Shown in pieces: positions 8,656 to 17,125 of a stretch of DNA of 64,000 bases. Source of the stretch: Catellatospora sp. IY07-71 (lineage in GTDB: Bacteria > Actinomycetota > Actinomycetes > Mycobacteriales > Micromonosporaceae). The DNA lies in NCBI RefSeq assembly GCF_018326265.1, contig NZ_AP023360.1, positions 6,295,501 through 6,359,500 on the forward strand. Reading direction: 5' to 3'. Positions within the stretch are counted from its first letter, which is position 1, and each line of letters starts with the position of its first letter. A model generated the notes under the pieces. The model did no database searches, was not told the origin of the DNA, and saw only the letters and a list, made by a program, of their open reading frames with translations. The position numbers and the translations under genes are program-made.

Positions 8656-10035
8656 ATGTCTACGGCTGCCGTGACCGCGCTTCGCGAGCAGGTGACCGGA
8701 CTAGTGGTGACCGAGGGTCACGACGATTACGAGGAAGCTCGCCGCGTCTACAACTTCATGATCGACCGGCGCCCGTCAGCGGTCGTACGCTGCGCGAACA
8801 CCGACGACGTACGCACGGTCGTCCGCTTCGCCGCCGAGCAGGGCGCCGACCTCGCCGTACGCGGCGGCGGCCACTCGGTCCCCGGCTTCGGCACCGCCGA
8901 CGGCGCGATCGTCGCCGATCTGTCCGCGCTGACCCAGGTCGTCATCGACCCCTCGACGTCCACCGCCCGCGTCGGCGGCGGCGCGACCTGGGGCATGTTC
9001 AACGAGGCCGGCGCACCCTACGGCCTGGCCACGACAGGCGGCATCATCTCCACCACCGGCGTCGGCGGCCTGACGCTGGGCGGCGGCATCGGCTACCTGA
9101 GCCGCCGCTACGGCCTGTCCTGCGACAACCTGATCTCCGCGGACGTCGTGCTCGCCGACGGCAGCCTGGTGCACGCCGACGAGACCGAGCACGCCGACCT
9201 GTTCTGGGCGCTGCGCGGCGGCGGCGGCAACTACGGCGTCGTCACCGAGTTCGAGTTCCGGGTGCACCCGGTCGGCGACATCTTCGGCGGCCCGATGTTC
9301 TTCGAGCTGAGCGACGCCACCAACGTGCTGCGCTTCTTCCGCGAGTTCATCGCCGAAGCGCCACGTGAGTACGGCGGCTTCCCCGCGTGGCAGATCGCGC
9401 CGCCGCTGCCGTTCGTGCCCGAGAACCGGGTGGGCGAGCCGTTCCTGGCCCTGGTGTCCTGCTGGACCGGGGACATGGGCAAGGGCGAGCGCCTGCTGGC
9501 CCGCTTCCGGGAGGTGGCCACCCCGGTGGCGCAGCACGTCGGGCCGATGCCGTACGCGGCGCTCAACTCGGCGTTCGACGCGCTGGTGCCGCGCGGGCTG
9601 CAGCACTACTGGAAGGCCGTGTTCGTCAAGGACCTGACCGACGACGCGATCGCCGCACACCTGGAGCACGGCCCGCGGGTGCCGGTGGTGAACTCGACCA
9701 TGCACCTGTACCCGATCAACGGCGCGTGCCACGACGTGGCGCCGGACGCGACCGCGTTCGGGCACCGCGACGCGAACTTCGCCTGCGTCATCGCCGGCAT
9801 GTGGCCCGACCCGGCGCAGAACGAGGCCAACATCCGGTGGGTCCGTGACTACTACGCCGCGCTCGCTCCCTTCTCCGAACAGGGCGGATACATCAACTTC
9901 GCGTCCGACGACGACCACCGGCGGGTACGCGAGAACTTCGGCGCCGGGTACGAGCAGCTCGCCGAGATCAAGCGGCGGTACGATCCCGGCAACCTGTTCC
10001 ACCACAACCAGAACGTCCTGCCGGCGTCGGATTAG
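8656..10035 (+). CDS. FAD-linked oxidoreductase (PCMH/BBE type)
   Basis: ATG 8656 follows GGGAGGA. The 459-residue enzyme has a PCMH FAD-binding domain with RGGGHSVPG, where His73 is the expected covalent 8-alpha-histidyl FAD attachment, then GVGGLTLGGGIGYLSRRYGL, and a C-terminal berberine-bridge-enzyme element (YDPGNLFHHNQNV). The Cys of bicovalent relatives (xGTCPxVG) is missing here (GIISTTGVGG), so single covalent attachment is likely. Such oxidases act on sugars, alcohols or natural products; the substrate cannot be read. A ferredoxin-reductase-like gene follows after 47 nt and is probably co-transcribed. Confidence 0.88.
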   Translation: MSTAAVTALREQVTGLVVTEGHDDYEEARRVYNFMIDRRPSAVVRCANTDDVRTVVRFAAEQGADLAVRGGGHSVPGFGTADGAIVADLSALTQVVIDPSTSTARVGGGATWGMFNEAGAPYGLATTGGIISTTGVGGLTLGGGIGYLSRRYGLSCDNLISADVVLADGSLVHADETEHADLFWALRGGGGNYGVVTEFEFRVHPVGDIFGGPMFFELSDATNVLRFFREFIAEAPREYGGFPAWQIAPPLPFVPENRVGEPFLALVSCWTGDMGKGERLLARFREVATPVAQHVGPMPYAALNSAFDALVPRGLQHYWKAVFVKDLTDDAIAAHLEHGPRVPVVNSTMHLYPINGACHDVAPDATAFGHRDANFACVIAGMWPDPAQNEANIRWVRDYYAALAPFSEQGGYINFASDDDHRRVRENFGAGYEQLAEIKRRYDPGNLFHHNQNVLPASD

Positions 10036-10082
10036 CCCGCACGGGCCGGCCGCTGCCCGCCGGGCGGGCGAGAGGACGCCTC

Positions 10083-10760
10083 ATGGCCCGGCTGCACCTG
10101 ATCGGCAGCGCGCACGAGTACGGCGCCGTGCACACGTACCGGTTCGGCGCGCAGCGCCCGCTCGAGTTCGCGCCGGGCCAGTACGGCCACCTGTTCTTTC
10201 CGAAGCTGCTGCGGCAGTTCACCAAGCCGGTGCGGGAGATCTCGTTCGCGTCGGCGCCCGGCGACGACGAGGTCTGGTTCACCCTGGACCACAGCTCCGG
10301 GTCGCCGTTCCAGCTGCACTTCCAGGCGCTGGAGCCGGGGGCGCAGCTGCACGTGTTCGGCATCGGCGGGCACCTGGAGCTGCCCGAGGACCCGACGCGG
10401 CCGCTGGTGCTGATCGGCGGCGGCATCGGCGTGACGCCGTTCCGGTCGATCCTGCGCCACCTGCAGCGGCACCGGCCGCAGACGCCGGTCGTGCTGGTGC
10501 ACGCGGGGCGCGCCGACTATCTGTACGGCGCGGAGTTCGCGGCCATGCCGATCGCGTACCACCGGGTCGGCCGGGAGGGGCTCGCCGACGCCCTGGTCGG
10601 GGTGACGGATCTGGAGCCGGCGCCGCAGTACATGGTCGCGGGCTCGGACGGGTTCGTCAGCGGCGTGGTCGAGCAGCTGCGCAACACCGGCGTGCCGGGC
10701 GACGCGATCCAGACCGACACCTTCAAGGGCCTGCACGGGCACGACGGCGCCGCGGCCTGA
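10083..10760 (+). CDS. Ferredoxin-NAD(P)H reductase-like flavoprotein
   Basis: A 225-residue FNR-superfamily protein. It has an N-terminal FAD-binding barrel (FAPGQYGHLF and the VREISFASAP pattern) and a C-terminal NAD(P) domain with LIGGGIGVTPFRSIL. There is no [2Fe-2S] domain, so electrons must pass to a separate partner. GAGAGGA precedes ATG 10083. It lies 47 nt after the FAD oxidase; a redox pair is possible but unproven. Confidence 0.83.
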   Translation: MARLHLIGSAHEYGAVHTYRFGAQRPLEFAPGQYGHLFFPKLLRQFTKPVREISFASAPGDDEVWFTLDHSSGSPFQLHFQALEPGAQLHVFGIGGHLELPEDPTRPLVLIGGGIGVTPFRSILRHLQRHRPQTPVVLVHAGRADYLYGAEFAAMPIAYHRVGREGLADALVGVTDLEPAPQYMVAGSDGFVSGVVEQLRNTGVPGDAIQTDTFKGLHGHDGAAA

Positions 10761-10764
10761 CCGG

Positions 10765-11007
10765 CTAGTCGAGCACCATCCTGATCAGCCCGTACACCCC
10801 GATCACGGCACCGATGACGAGGAACACCACCCCGCCGCGGCGTTCCTCGAGCCGGGAGGGATTCGACGCCCGGCCGGCCCGCCACAGCAGGAACCCGCCG
10901 AGCGCGACGAGGACGAGACCGAGCGGCAGGACGGCACCGCGCGACAGCGCACGCGCCGCCTGCAACGGCAGTTCGGGCGAGGGCGTGAGGGAGAGCAGCT
11001 GCGGCAC
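10765..11007 (-). CDS. Small two-helix membrane protein
   Basis: 80 residues with two hydrophobic helices (LPLGLVLVALGGFLLW and GGVVFLVIGAVIGVYGLI) around a short Arg-rich loop. GTG 11007 appears leaderless: TAGCCT (11014-11019, minus strand) lies exactly 6 nt before the start. It is convergent with the FNR gene (4-nt gap). No family is recognised. Confidence 0.6.
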   Translation of the reverse strand: MPQLLSLTPSPELPLQAARALSRGAVLPLGLVLVALGGFLLWRAGRASNPSRLEERRGGVVFLVIGAVIGVYGLIRMVLD

Positions 11008-11051
11008 GCGGCCAGGCTACCGGCCCGACCCGTCCACCGCCATGATCGCGA

Positions 11052-11120
11052 CGATCTTGCGCGAAGCGTTAGGGATATGTCCGGATAGGGCGTGTCGTAC
11101 CCACAGCCCGTGCAAGATCG
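11052..11120. repeat. Intergenic inverted repeat (REP-like)
   Basis: CGATCTTGC (11052-11060) is repeated inverted as GCAAGATCG (11112-11120) in the 227-bp gap before the DGPF gene. Together with a similarly placed element at 63337-63373, which is also preceded by CATGATCGCG, it looks like a dispersed intergenic palindromic element. Copy number cannot be judged from one window. Confidence 0.4.
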
Positions 11121-11234
11121 GCGCGGGAGAGGGTGAGGTTGGCGGATCAGGGGAAAAGATCTTCGTTGGGGGTGTCCGGAATCGGGTCGGTCGTTCGTCA
11201 CCATGGTGGGATCAGGACGATCAAGGAGGCGATG

Positions 11235-11570
11235 ATGAAGTACATGATGCTGGTGTGCACCGATTTGGAGCCGGACACCGATCGGGAGAACGAGCCCGAC
11301 ATCGACGTGTGGGTGGCGGAGAACGACGCGGCCGGGCGCCGGGTGTTCGGCAATCAGCTCGCGCCGAAGTCGGCGGCCACCACCGTGCGGGTGCGCAACG
11401 GGCGGCTGCTGGTGACCGACGGCCCGTTCGCCGAGACGCGGGAGGTCATCGTCGGCTTCGACCTGCTCGAATGCGCCGACCTGGATGAGGCGATCGAGGT
11501 CGCGCGCGCCCACCCGATGGCCCGGGGCGGGCGGCTGGAGCTGCGCCCGCTGGCGGACTTCGAGCAGTGA
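11235..11570 (+). CDS. YCII/DGPF-domain protein of an ECF42 sigma operon
   Basis: A 111-residue protein with the DGPF signature LLVTDGPFAETREVIVGFDL. ATG 11235 lies 5 nt after AAGGAGG; the ATG one codon earlier is an alternative. DGPF proteins are the constant genomic partners of ECF42 sigma factors, and the sigma gene follows here with a 4-nt overlap. The role of DGPF proteins is not settled; a sensory or enzymatic YCII-type function is discussed. A possible ECF-type promoter, TGTCCG-N17-CGTC (11173-11199), lies upstream. Confidence 0.85.
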   Translation: MKYMMLVCTDLEPDTDRENEPDIDVWVAENDAAGRRVFGNQLAPKSAATTVRVRNGRLLVTDGPFAETREVIVGFDLLECADLDEAIEVARAHPMARGGRLELRPLADFEQ

Positions 11571-12784
11571 CGGCAGCACATCCCGCGGTCGCCGAGGCGG
11601 CGCTCGACGCGTACCCGCGCATCGTCGCCGCCCTCATCCGGGTGACCGGCGACTGGACGCTGGCCGAGGACTGCGCCCAGGACGCGCTGGCCGCAGCGGT
11701 GGAGCGCTGGCCGGCCGACGGGGTGCCGGGCAACCCGGGCGGCTGGCTGATGACCACGGCCCGCAACCGGGCGGTGGACGTGCTGCGCCGGGCCACGGTC
11801 GAGCAGCGCAAGCTGCGCGAGCTGGCGATGCTCACCGACTTCAGCCCACCCGCGGCCGCACAGGAGGATGTGGTGGACGACCGGCTGCGGCTCGTCTTCA
11901 CCTGCTGCCACCCGGCGCTGGCGCCGGAGGCGCAGGTGGCGCTGACGCTGCGGACCGTCTGCGGGGTGCCGACCGCCGACGTGGCCCGGCTGTTCCGGGT
12001 GAGCGAGGCGACCATGACCCGGCGGCTGACCCGCGCGAAGACGAAGATCGCCCAGGCCCGCATCCCGTATCGGGTGCCGCGCGGCGCGGCCCTGGCCGAG
12101 CGGCTGCCGGGCGTGCTCGCGGTGCTGTATCTGCTGTTCACGCGCGGTTACGACCCGGGCGGCGAGCCGGCGTTCGCCGACGAGGCGGTGCGGCTGGCCC
12201 GGCTGGTGCACGAGCTCATGCCCGCCGAGCCGGAGCCGGCCGCGCTGCTGGCGCTGTTCCTGCTGCACCATTCGCGCCGGGCGGCCCGGCGGGACGCCGA
12301 CGGGCGGCTGCTCAGCCTGGACCGGCAGGACCGCGGCCGCTGGGACCGGGATGCCGTCGCCGAGGCGGTGGCGATCCTGGATCGGGTACGGGCGGACGGG
12401 CCGTACGCGCTGCAGGCCCGCATCGCCGCCTGCCACGCGACGGCCGCGTCCGTCGAGAGCACCGACTGGGTCCGGATCGCCGCCTGCTACGACGCGCTCG
12501 CGCAGGACGAGCCGGACCCGGTGATCGAGCTGAACCGGGCCGTGGCGCACGGATACGCGTACGGCCCGGCCGCCGGGCTGGCCCTGCTGGCCCGAGCGCG
12601 CGCGGACGGGGCGCTGGACGGCGACCCGTACGCGGTCGCGGCCGAGGCCGAGCTCACCGCGCGCGGCGGCGACCCCGGCCGCGCCGCCGCGCTGTTCCGG
12701 GAGGCCGCCGCGCTCGCCCACAGCGAGCCGGAACGCCTGGCGCTGCTGGAGCGCGCCATCGAGCTGTCCCAGGAGGACCGATGA
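11567..12784 (+). CDS. ECF42-group RNA polymerase sigma factor with long C-terminal extension
   Basis: A 405-residue sigma factor. Region 2 (~10-75) contains DWTLAEDCAQDALAAAVERW and PGGWLMTTARNRAVDVLRR; region 4 (~125-180) contains VCGVPTADVARLFRVSEATM. The ~220-residue C-terminal extension (LAVLYLLFTRGYDPGG onward) is TPR-like and typical of ECF42 (SigJ-like/DUF6596) proteins, which lack a classical anti-sigma factor. GTG 11567 overlaps the DGPF stop (GTGA), indicating translational coupling. A DinB-like gene overlaps its own stop codon. Confidence 0.9.
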   Translation: MTAAHPAVAEAALDAYPRIVAALIRVTGDWTLAEDCAQDALAAAVERWPADGVPGNPGGWLMTTARNRAVDVLRRATVEQRKLRELAMLTDFSPPAAAQEDVVDDRLRLVFTCCHPALAPEAQVALTLRTVCGVPTADVARLFRVSEATMTRRLTRAKTKIAQARIPYRVPRGAALAERLPGVLAVLYLLFTRGYDPGGEPAFADEAVRLARLVHELMPAEPEPAALLALFLLHHSRRAARRDADGRLLSLDRQDRGRWDRDAVAEAVAILDRVRADGPYALQARIAACHATAASVESTDWVRIAACYDALAQDEPDPVIELNRAVAHGYAYGPAAGLALLARARADGALDGDPYAVAAEAELTARGGDPGRAAALFREAAALAHSEPERLALLERAIELSQEDR

Positions 12785-13290
12785 CCGTCGCCCCGGTCGA
12801 CACCGAGATCGAGACGTTGCTGGCGTGCCTGCACGGGCAGCGGCGGCACGTGCTGGGCATCGTGGACGGATTGTCCGACGCCGAGCTGCGCCGCCCGGTG
12901 CTGCCGTCCGGGTGGAGCTGCCTCGGCCTGATCCAGCACCTGACGCACGACGTGGAGCTGTTCTGGTTCCGTGCCGTGGCGGACGGCGATCCGGCGGCGA
13001 TCGCCGCGCTGCCGGAGACGGACGACGCCTGGCAGGTCGGCGACGGCGTGCCCGCGCAGGCGGTGCTGGACGCATACCGGCGGCAGATCGAGCTGGCCGA
13101 CGCGGCGGTGCGCACGCTGCGCGCCGACGCGCCGCCCGCGTGGTGGCCGGACGGGCAGTTCGGCGACTGGCGGCTCGGTGACCTGCGCGAGATCCTGCTG
13201 CACGTGATCACGGAGACGGCCTGCCACGCCGGGCACCTCGACGCGGCGCGCGAGCTCATCGACGGGCGGCGGTGGCTGGTCCAGTCCTGA
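12781..13290 (+). CDS. DinB/DUF664-like four-helix protein
   Basis: A 169-residue DinB-fold protein starting at an ATGA overlap with the sigma-factor stop. Three metal-binding His positions of this superfamily are present: HLTHDVELFWF (~residues 55-60) and HVITETACHAGHLDAAREL near the end. DinB-like enzymes include thiol-dependent transferases, but the substrate here is unknown. Tight coupling makes it the third gene of the DGPF-sigma operon. Confidence 0.85.
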   Translation: MTVAPVDTEIETLLACLHGQRRHVLGIVDGLSDAELRRPVLPSGWSCLGLIQHLTHDVELFWFRAVADGDPAAIAALPETDDAWQVGDGVPAQAVLDAYRRQIELADAAVRTLRADAPPAWWPDGQFGDWRLGDLREILLHVITETACHAGHLDAARELIDGRRWLVQS

Positions 13291-13509
13291 CGGTGGCGCC
13301 GGGCGATGGGCGCGGCGCGTTCCCGTTCGGACACGGTTTCCCCTGTCGCGGGCGGCGGAGCCGCACTTCATCGGGGACGTCCCGGAGTGCCGGGTAGGGG
13401 TCGTTCAGGGGACGTTACACAGCCGTTACCGGGGGGAGGTTTGGCGGCAGCGTCCGGGGGCAACAAGGAGAGCCACCTGTCACCCATCCCCCTCATTGGA
13501 GCGGCGGCG

Positions 13510-13944
13510 ATGAGCGAGTCACTGGACCTGCGCCTGTACGCGGCGCCGTCGGGCCTCTACCTGACGGTGCGCGGCTGGCTCGACGCGACGACCGCCCACC
13601 TGCTCGGCAAGGCGATCGCGGTGGCGCTCGAACGGTTCGAGTCCGACCGGCTCACCGTGGATCTGGCCGAGGTCGAGGCGATCGACGTGGCCGGGATCGC
13701 GACGCTGACCATGTTCCGCGCCGCGGCGCTGCGGCACGGGGTCGAGCTGTGCATCGCCCGGCCGCCCGCCGCGGTGCGCGCGGCCATCCACGCCGCGGGC
13801 GCGGAGGTGCTGCTGGCCACGGAGTCCCCCGACGAGGACTGGTGGGACGAGGAGCCGCGCCGGTTCACCGAGGCGGGGTACGGGTGCCTGCGGCCGCGTA
13901 CGCAGGCCGGGCGGGCCAGGGCCAGGCGCCACCCGTCGGCGTAG
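13510..13944 (+). CDS. STAS-domain protein lacking the phosphorylatable Ser
   Basis: A 144-residue protein with a STAS domain in residues 5-100 (LTVDLAEVEAIDVAGIATLT) and a ~40-residue acidic then basic tail. The usual Asp-Ser pair is Asp-Val here (IDVAG), so regulation by Ser phosphorylation is not expected. ATG 13510 is the first good start, with GGAG ~10 nt upstream. The 219 bp before it show no gene. Confidence 0.75.
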   Translation: MSESLDLRLYAAPSGLYLTVRGWLDATTAHLLGKAIAVALERFESDRLTVDLAEVEAIDVAGIATLTMFRAAALRHGVELCIARPPAAVRAAIHAAGAEVLLATESPDEDWWDEEPRRFTEAGYGCLRPRTQAGRARARRHPSA

Positions 13945-13948
13945 GCGG

Positions 13949-14131
13949 TCAGCGGGCGGCGGCCTCCGGGGCGGCCAGGAACTCGGCGATCGGGTCGACC
14001 AGCCGGGCGGGCGCGATCGCGATGGCGTCGTGCCGGGCGCGCGGCAGCCGCAGCGTACGGGCGCCGGGGATGACCTGGGCCAGGGCCTCGTTGTGCGCGG
14101 CGAAGCACGCCGGGCCGTGATCCCTGCCATG
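13949..14131 (-). pseudogene. C-terminal remnant of an alpha/beta hydrolase
   Basis: On the minus strand the frame ending at 13949 reads HNEALAQVIPGARTLRLPRA then RHDAIAIAPARLVDPIAEFL. This is the end of an alpha/beta hydrolase, including the segment with the catalytic His (RHD). The nucleophile region and any plausible start are missing; the frame runs back into the TetR promoter. It looks like the surviving 3' end of a hydrolase gene once divergent from, and controlled by, the TetR regulator. Confidence 0.5.
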
Positions 14132-14151
14132 CCGTGTCTCCCCCGGCCCTA

Positions 14152-14176
14152 AAACGATGAACGCTGTTCGCAGTTT
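14152..14176. promoter_or_regulatory. Candidate TetR operator
   Basis: A symmetric element AAAC-N3-GAAC-N3-GTTC-N3-GTTT overlaps the position of the -35 region and lies just upstream of the -10 hexamer TATAGT (14176-14181) of the TetR gene. Dyad spacing and placement fit autorepression by a TetR dimer. Confidence 0.6.
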
Positions 14177-14187
14177 ATAGTGGGTCG

Positions 14188-14856
14188 GTGGATCACACAA
14201 CGCCGGGCGGTGAGTCCATCTGGGCCCGGCCCGAACGCGGCAGGCGCGGCCCGGCCCCCGCGCACAGCAGGGACGCGATCGTCGCCGCCGCCGTCGGCCT
14301 GGCCGACACGGGCGGGCTGGAGGCGGTGTCCATGCGTGCCGTGGCCGCCGCGCTCGGCATGTCGGCCGCGGCGCTCTACCGGCACCTGTCCTCCCGCGAG
14401 GACCTGCTGGACCTGATGGTCGACCGGTGCGTCGGCGAGCTGCGGCCGTACCCGCCGGACAGCGACGACTGGCTCGACGGGCTGATCCGGCTCGCGCGCC
14501 ATCAGCTCGACCTCTACCGGCGGCACCCCTGGCTGCGGGACGCCGTCGCGCACGGGCCGTCCCCCGGGCCGAACACGCTCTCCTACTTCGACGAGTGCCT
14601 GCGCATCCTGACCCCGGCCCGGTGCGGCACGATGGCGAAGTTCGAGGCCATCGGCATGCTGACCGGCGTCGTGTCGATGTTCGCCGCGCAGAGCGGCACG
14701 CCCGCACCGGGCTTCGGGCACGTCGACCCGGCGGCGTACCCCCACCTGACCGCGGCGATGACCGCACCCGCCACCGCGGTCCCGCACCGCGACCTCTTCG
14801 AGCGCACCCTGCGCGCCCTCCTCACCGGGCTGCTCACCGACGGTCCTGCTTCGTGA
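14188..14856 (+). CDS. TetR-family transcriptional regulator
   Basis: A 222-residue protein. The N-terminal TetR helix-turn-helix (~30-75) reads DAIVAAAVGLADTGGLEAVS then MRAVAAALGMSAAALYRHLS. The C-terminal domain is of the TetR_C-like ligand-binding type. GTG 14188 is 6 nt after the -10 hexamer TATAGT, so the mRNA is probably leaderless. Its former divergent partner appears to be the hydrolase remnant at 13949-14131. Confidence 0.88.
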   Translation: MDHTTPGGESIWARPERGRRGPAPAHSRDAIVAAAVGLADTGGLEAVSMRAVAAALGMSAAALYRHLSSREDLLDLMVDRCVGELRPYPPDSDDWLDGLIRLARHQLDLYRRHPWLRDAVAHGPSPGPNTLSYFDECLRILTPARCGTMAKFEAIGMLTGVVSMFAAQSGTPAPGFGHVDPAAYPHLTAAMTAPATAVPHRDLFERTLRALLTGLLTDGPAS

Positions 14857-14996
14857 TCGGTGCGCCGGGCCCGGCTCGTCAGGAGAACGCGGCGCCGACA
14901 GCGGCGGCGTCAGGCCAGATCATGCGGAGTTCGGCCGTCGATCGGACCGAGGTTAACCACGCGCGCTGCCGCGCCGCCGTCGCGTAACCTGCCCCG

Positions 14997-15497
14997 GTGC
15001 CCGACCTTCAGCGCCTGCGCCCTGACCATGCCGCCGCCCTGCTCATGTTCGAGCAGGAGAACCGGGAGTATTTCGCCGCGTCGATCCCCGATCGCGGCGA
15101 CGCGTACTTCACGGAATTCGCGGCCCGGCATGCGGCGCTGCTCGCCGAGCAGGATGCGGGGCTGTGCCACTTCCACCTGCTGGTGGACGCCGGCGGGGCG
15201 GTGCTGGGCCGGATCAATCTGGTCGACGTGGCCGACGGCGCGGCGGAGCTGGGTTACCGCATCGCCCGCGCCGCCGCCGGGCGCGGGCTGGCCACGGCCG
15301 GGGTGGCCCGGGTGTGCGAGCTGGCCGCCGGCGACTACGGCTTGACCAGCCTGCGTGCCGTGACAACCCTGGACAACACCGGTTCGCGGGCGGTGCTCGC
15401 CCGCAGCGGGTTCACCCCCACCGCCGAGATCGTGCTCGACGGCCGACCCGGCCTGACCTACGTACGCGACCTGACGCCGTGCCGGACGGGGGCGTGA
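14997..15497 (+). CDS. GNAT-family N-acetyltransferase (RimJ/RimL-like)
   Basis: A 166-residue GNAT protein with VLGRINLVDVADGAAELGYR, the acetyl-CoA pyrophosphate-binding motif region ARAAAGRGLATAGVARV, and the TTLDNTGSRAVLARSGFTP block typical of RimJ/RimL-type enzymes. GTG 14997 lies 6 nt after TAACCT, so it is probably leaderless. The acceptor (protein N-terminus, antibiotic or other amine) is unknown. Confidence 0.85.
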   Translation: MPDLQRLRPDHAAALLMFEQENREYFAASIPDRGDAYFTEFAARHAALLAEQDAGLCHFHLLVDAGGAVLGRINLVDVADGAAELGYRIARAAAGRGLATAGVARVCELAAGDYGLTSLRAVTTLDNTGSRAVLARSGFTPTAEIVLDGRPGLTYVRDLTPCRTGA

Positions 15498-15580
15498 CCG
15501 CCGCGCGGCGGACCGTGTCCGTGTCGCGCGCGGGCCCGCAGCCGGGCATGAACCGCTGGTCCGGCGGGTAACCTCAGGCG

Positions 15581-16198
15581 ATGGAAGAGTGGATCACCTC
15601 GTTCGTGGAGCGGTTCGGGGTGCCGGGTGTCGGTGTCCTCATCGCGCTGGAGACCGTGGTGCCGCCCATCCCGTCGGAGGTGATCCTGCCGCTGGCCGGG
15701 TTCCAGGCACACGCTGGCCGGATGGATCCCTTCGCCGTATGGGCCGCCGCGACCCTCGGTGCGCTCGCGGGTGCGCTGGTGCTCTACACGCTGGGCGCCT
15801 GGCTCGGTTACCACCGGCTGCACCGGCTCTCGCAGCGGCGCTGGTTCATCCTGGCCAGCCCGTCCGACGTGGACCGCGGATGCGAGCTGTTCGCTCGTCA
15901 CGGCTCCTGGATCGTGGCCGCCGGCCGGTGCGTGCCCGTGCTGCGCAGCGTGGTCTCCCTGCCCGCCGGAGTGGTGCGCATGCCGCTGCTCAGGTTCAGC
16001 GTGCTGACGCTGCTCGGCGCCGGGATCTGGAACGCGGTCTTCGTCACCGCCGGCTGGCACCTGTCGGACCGGTGGGACGTGGTGCAGCGCCACGGCAGGC
16101 CCGTCACCGTCGCCGTGCTCGTCCTGCTCGCGATCGGCCTCGGCTGGATGATCGCGCGCCGGGTCCGGCAGTCGCGCACGGCTTCGGCCGACGACTGA
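15581..16198 (+). CDS. DedA/SNARE-associated (VTT domain) membrane protein
   Basis: A 205-residue DedA-family protein. Key elements are the E-x3-P region ALETVVPPIPSEVILPLAGF, the RCVPVLRSVVSLPAGV motif with membrane-embedded Arg, and a terminal hydrophobic helix. DedA proteins act as lipid carriers or scramblases and maintain envelope homeostasis. ATG 15581 lies 6 nt after TAACCT, so it is probably leaderless. The 194 bp downstream carry no convincing gene. Confidence 0.88.
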   Translation: MEEWITSFVERFGVPGVGVLIALETVVPPIPSEVILPLAGFQAHAGRMDPFAVWAAATLGALAGALVLYTLGAWLGYHRLHRLSQRRWFILASPSDVDRGCELFARHGSWIVAAGRCVPVLRSVVSLPAGVVRMPLLRFSVLTLLGAGIWNAVFVTAGWHLSDRWDVVQRHGRPVTVAVLVLLAIGLGWMIARRVRQSRTASADD

Positions 16199-16392
16199 GC
16201 CGCACCGCACCCTTGACGAGGGGCGCCGTTCCCGGTCGCCTGCCCGTTGCCCCGATCATGGTGCGTACGCAGGCGAAAGGTGTGCGCCCGTGCCGAGGCG
16301 CGGGTGGCTGGGACTGTTCGCCTGGCCCGCGGTCGGGACGATCCGTGGTGGTGGCCGATACCCGCCATTGCCCGGAGTCGGCCATCACGAGG

Positions 16393-17097
16393 TCAGGCGC
16401 CGTGCATGACGTCGTATCGCGCGGCGTCGACGAACTGCGGGGCCCACTTGCGCTTCAGGCGCAGCATGTGCCGGTTGAGCCGGCTGGCGAAGAAGCCCAT
16501 GGGGCGGTGGAAGTCGACGATCACGATGACGCGCGCCTGGGCGCTGTCGTTGACCACCTCGTGCTCGTGGTTGACGTCCAGCACCACCCCCTTCCCCTCC
16601 GACCAGGTGTAGTACTCGTCGCGGAGCCGGATGCGCGGCGGGTTGTCGGTCGGGATCCGCACACCCAGGTGGTAGCGGAGGATGCCCGCGTACGGATCCC
16701 GGTGCGAGGGCAGCCGGACCCCGGGATCGAGGATCGACACGAACGCGTTGACGACGTTGGGCGTCGACTCGGCGAATTCGAGCAGCGTGGGCAGTTCCGT
16801 GCGGGCGAGCTCGTTGGGCCGGCCGAACATGTAGGCGTAGTACAGCTTCCAGTCCTCGGACACCTGGGCGGCGCGGACCGGGTCGAACGCGCCGTACCGG
16901 GGGATCTCGCGGTGGGCGAGCAGCGCGTCGACCTCGGCCTTGAGCTGCGGGAAGCGGTCCTCAAGGGCGCGCACCTCGGGGAAGTAGTCCGGTGGGGACA
17001 GCACGGCCGGTCGGTCCTCCCCACCGGCGGCGCGCAGGAAGACCCAGTTGGTCAGCGCGCGGATCCTGGGCTGGTTGACGCTGGGCGAACCCTTCAT
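16393..17097 (-). CDS. Aspartyl/asparaginyl beta-hydroxylase-like Fe(II)/2-oxoglutarate oxygenase
   Basis: A 234-residue protein with the PF05118-type fold. Probable iron ligands are His132 and Asp134 (LPSHRDPYAG) and His179 (NHEHEVVND), with Arg189 for 2-oxoglutarate. The H-x-D is complete, unlike vertebrate ASPH, which lacks the Asp. ATG 17097 follows GGGAGAGG. It is the last gene of the biosynthetic operon, 28 nt after an ATP-grasp gene. Because the NRPS adenylation code reads Asp, beta-hydroxylation of an Asp/Asn residue is an attractive but unproven role. Confidence 0.83.
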   Translation of the reverse strand: MKGSPSVNQPRIRALTNWVFLRAAGGEDRPAVLSPPDYFPEVRALEDRFPQLKAEVDALLAHREIPRYGAFDPVRAAQVSEDWKLYYAYMFGRPNELARTELPTLLEFAESTPNVVNAFVSILDPGVRLPSHRDPYAGILRYHLGVRIPTDNPPRIRLRDEYYTWSEGKGVVLDVNHEHEVVNDSAQARVIVIVDFHRPMGFFASRLNRHMLRLKRKWAPQFVDAARYDVMHGA

Positions 17098-17125
17098 GTG
17101 CCTCTCCCGGTTCCTCGTATCTGGC

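Noticed and set aside
16199..16392. Possible short gene between the dedA-like gene and the hydroxylase
   Set aside because: A GTG frame (PRRGWLGLFAWPAVG) looks weakly protein-like but has no ribosome site or family match.
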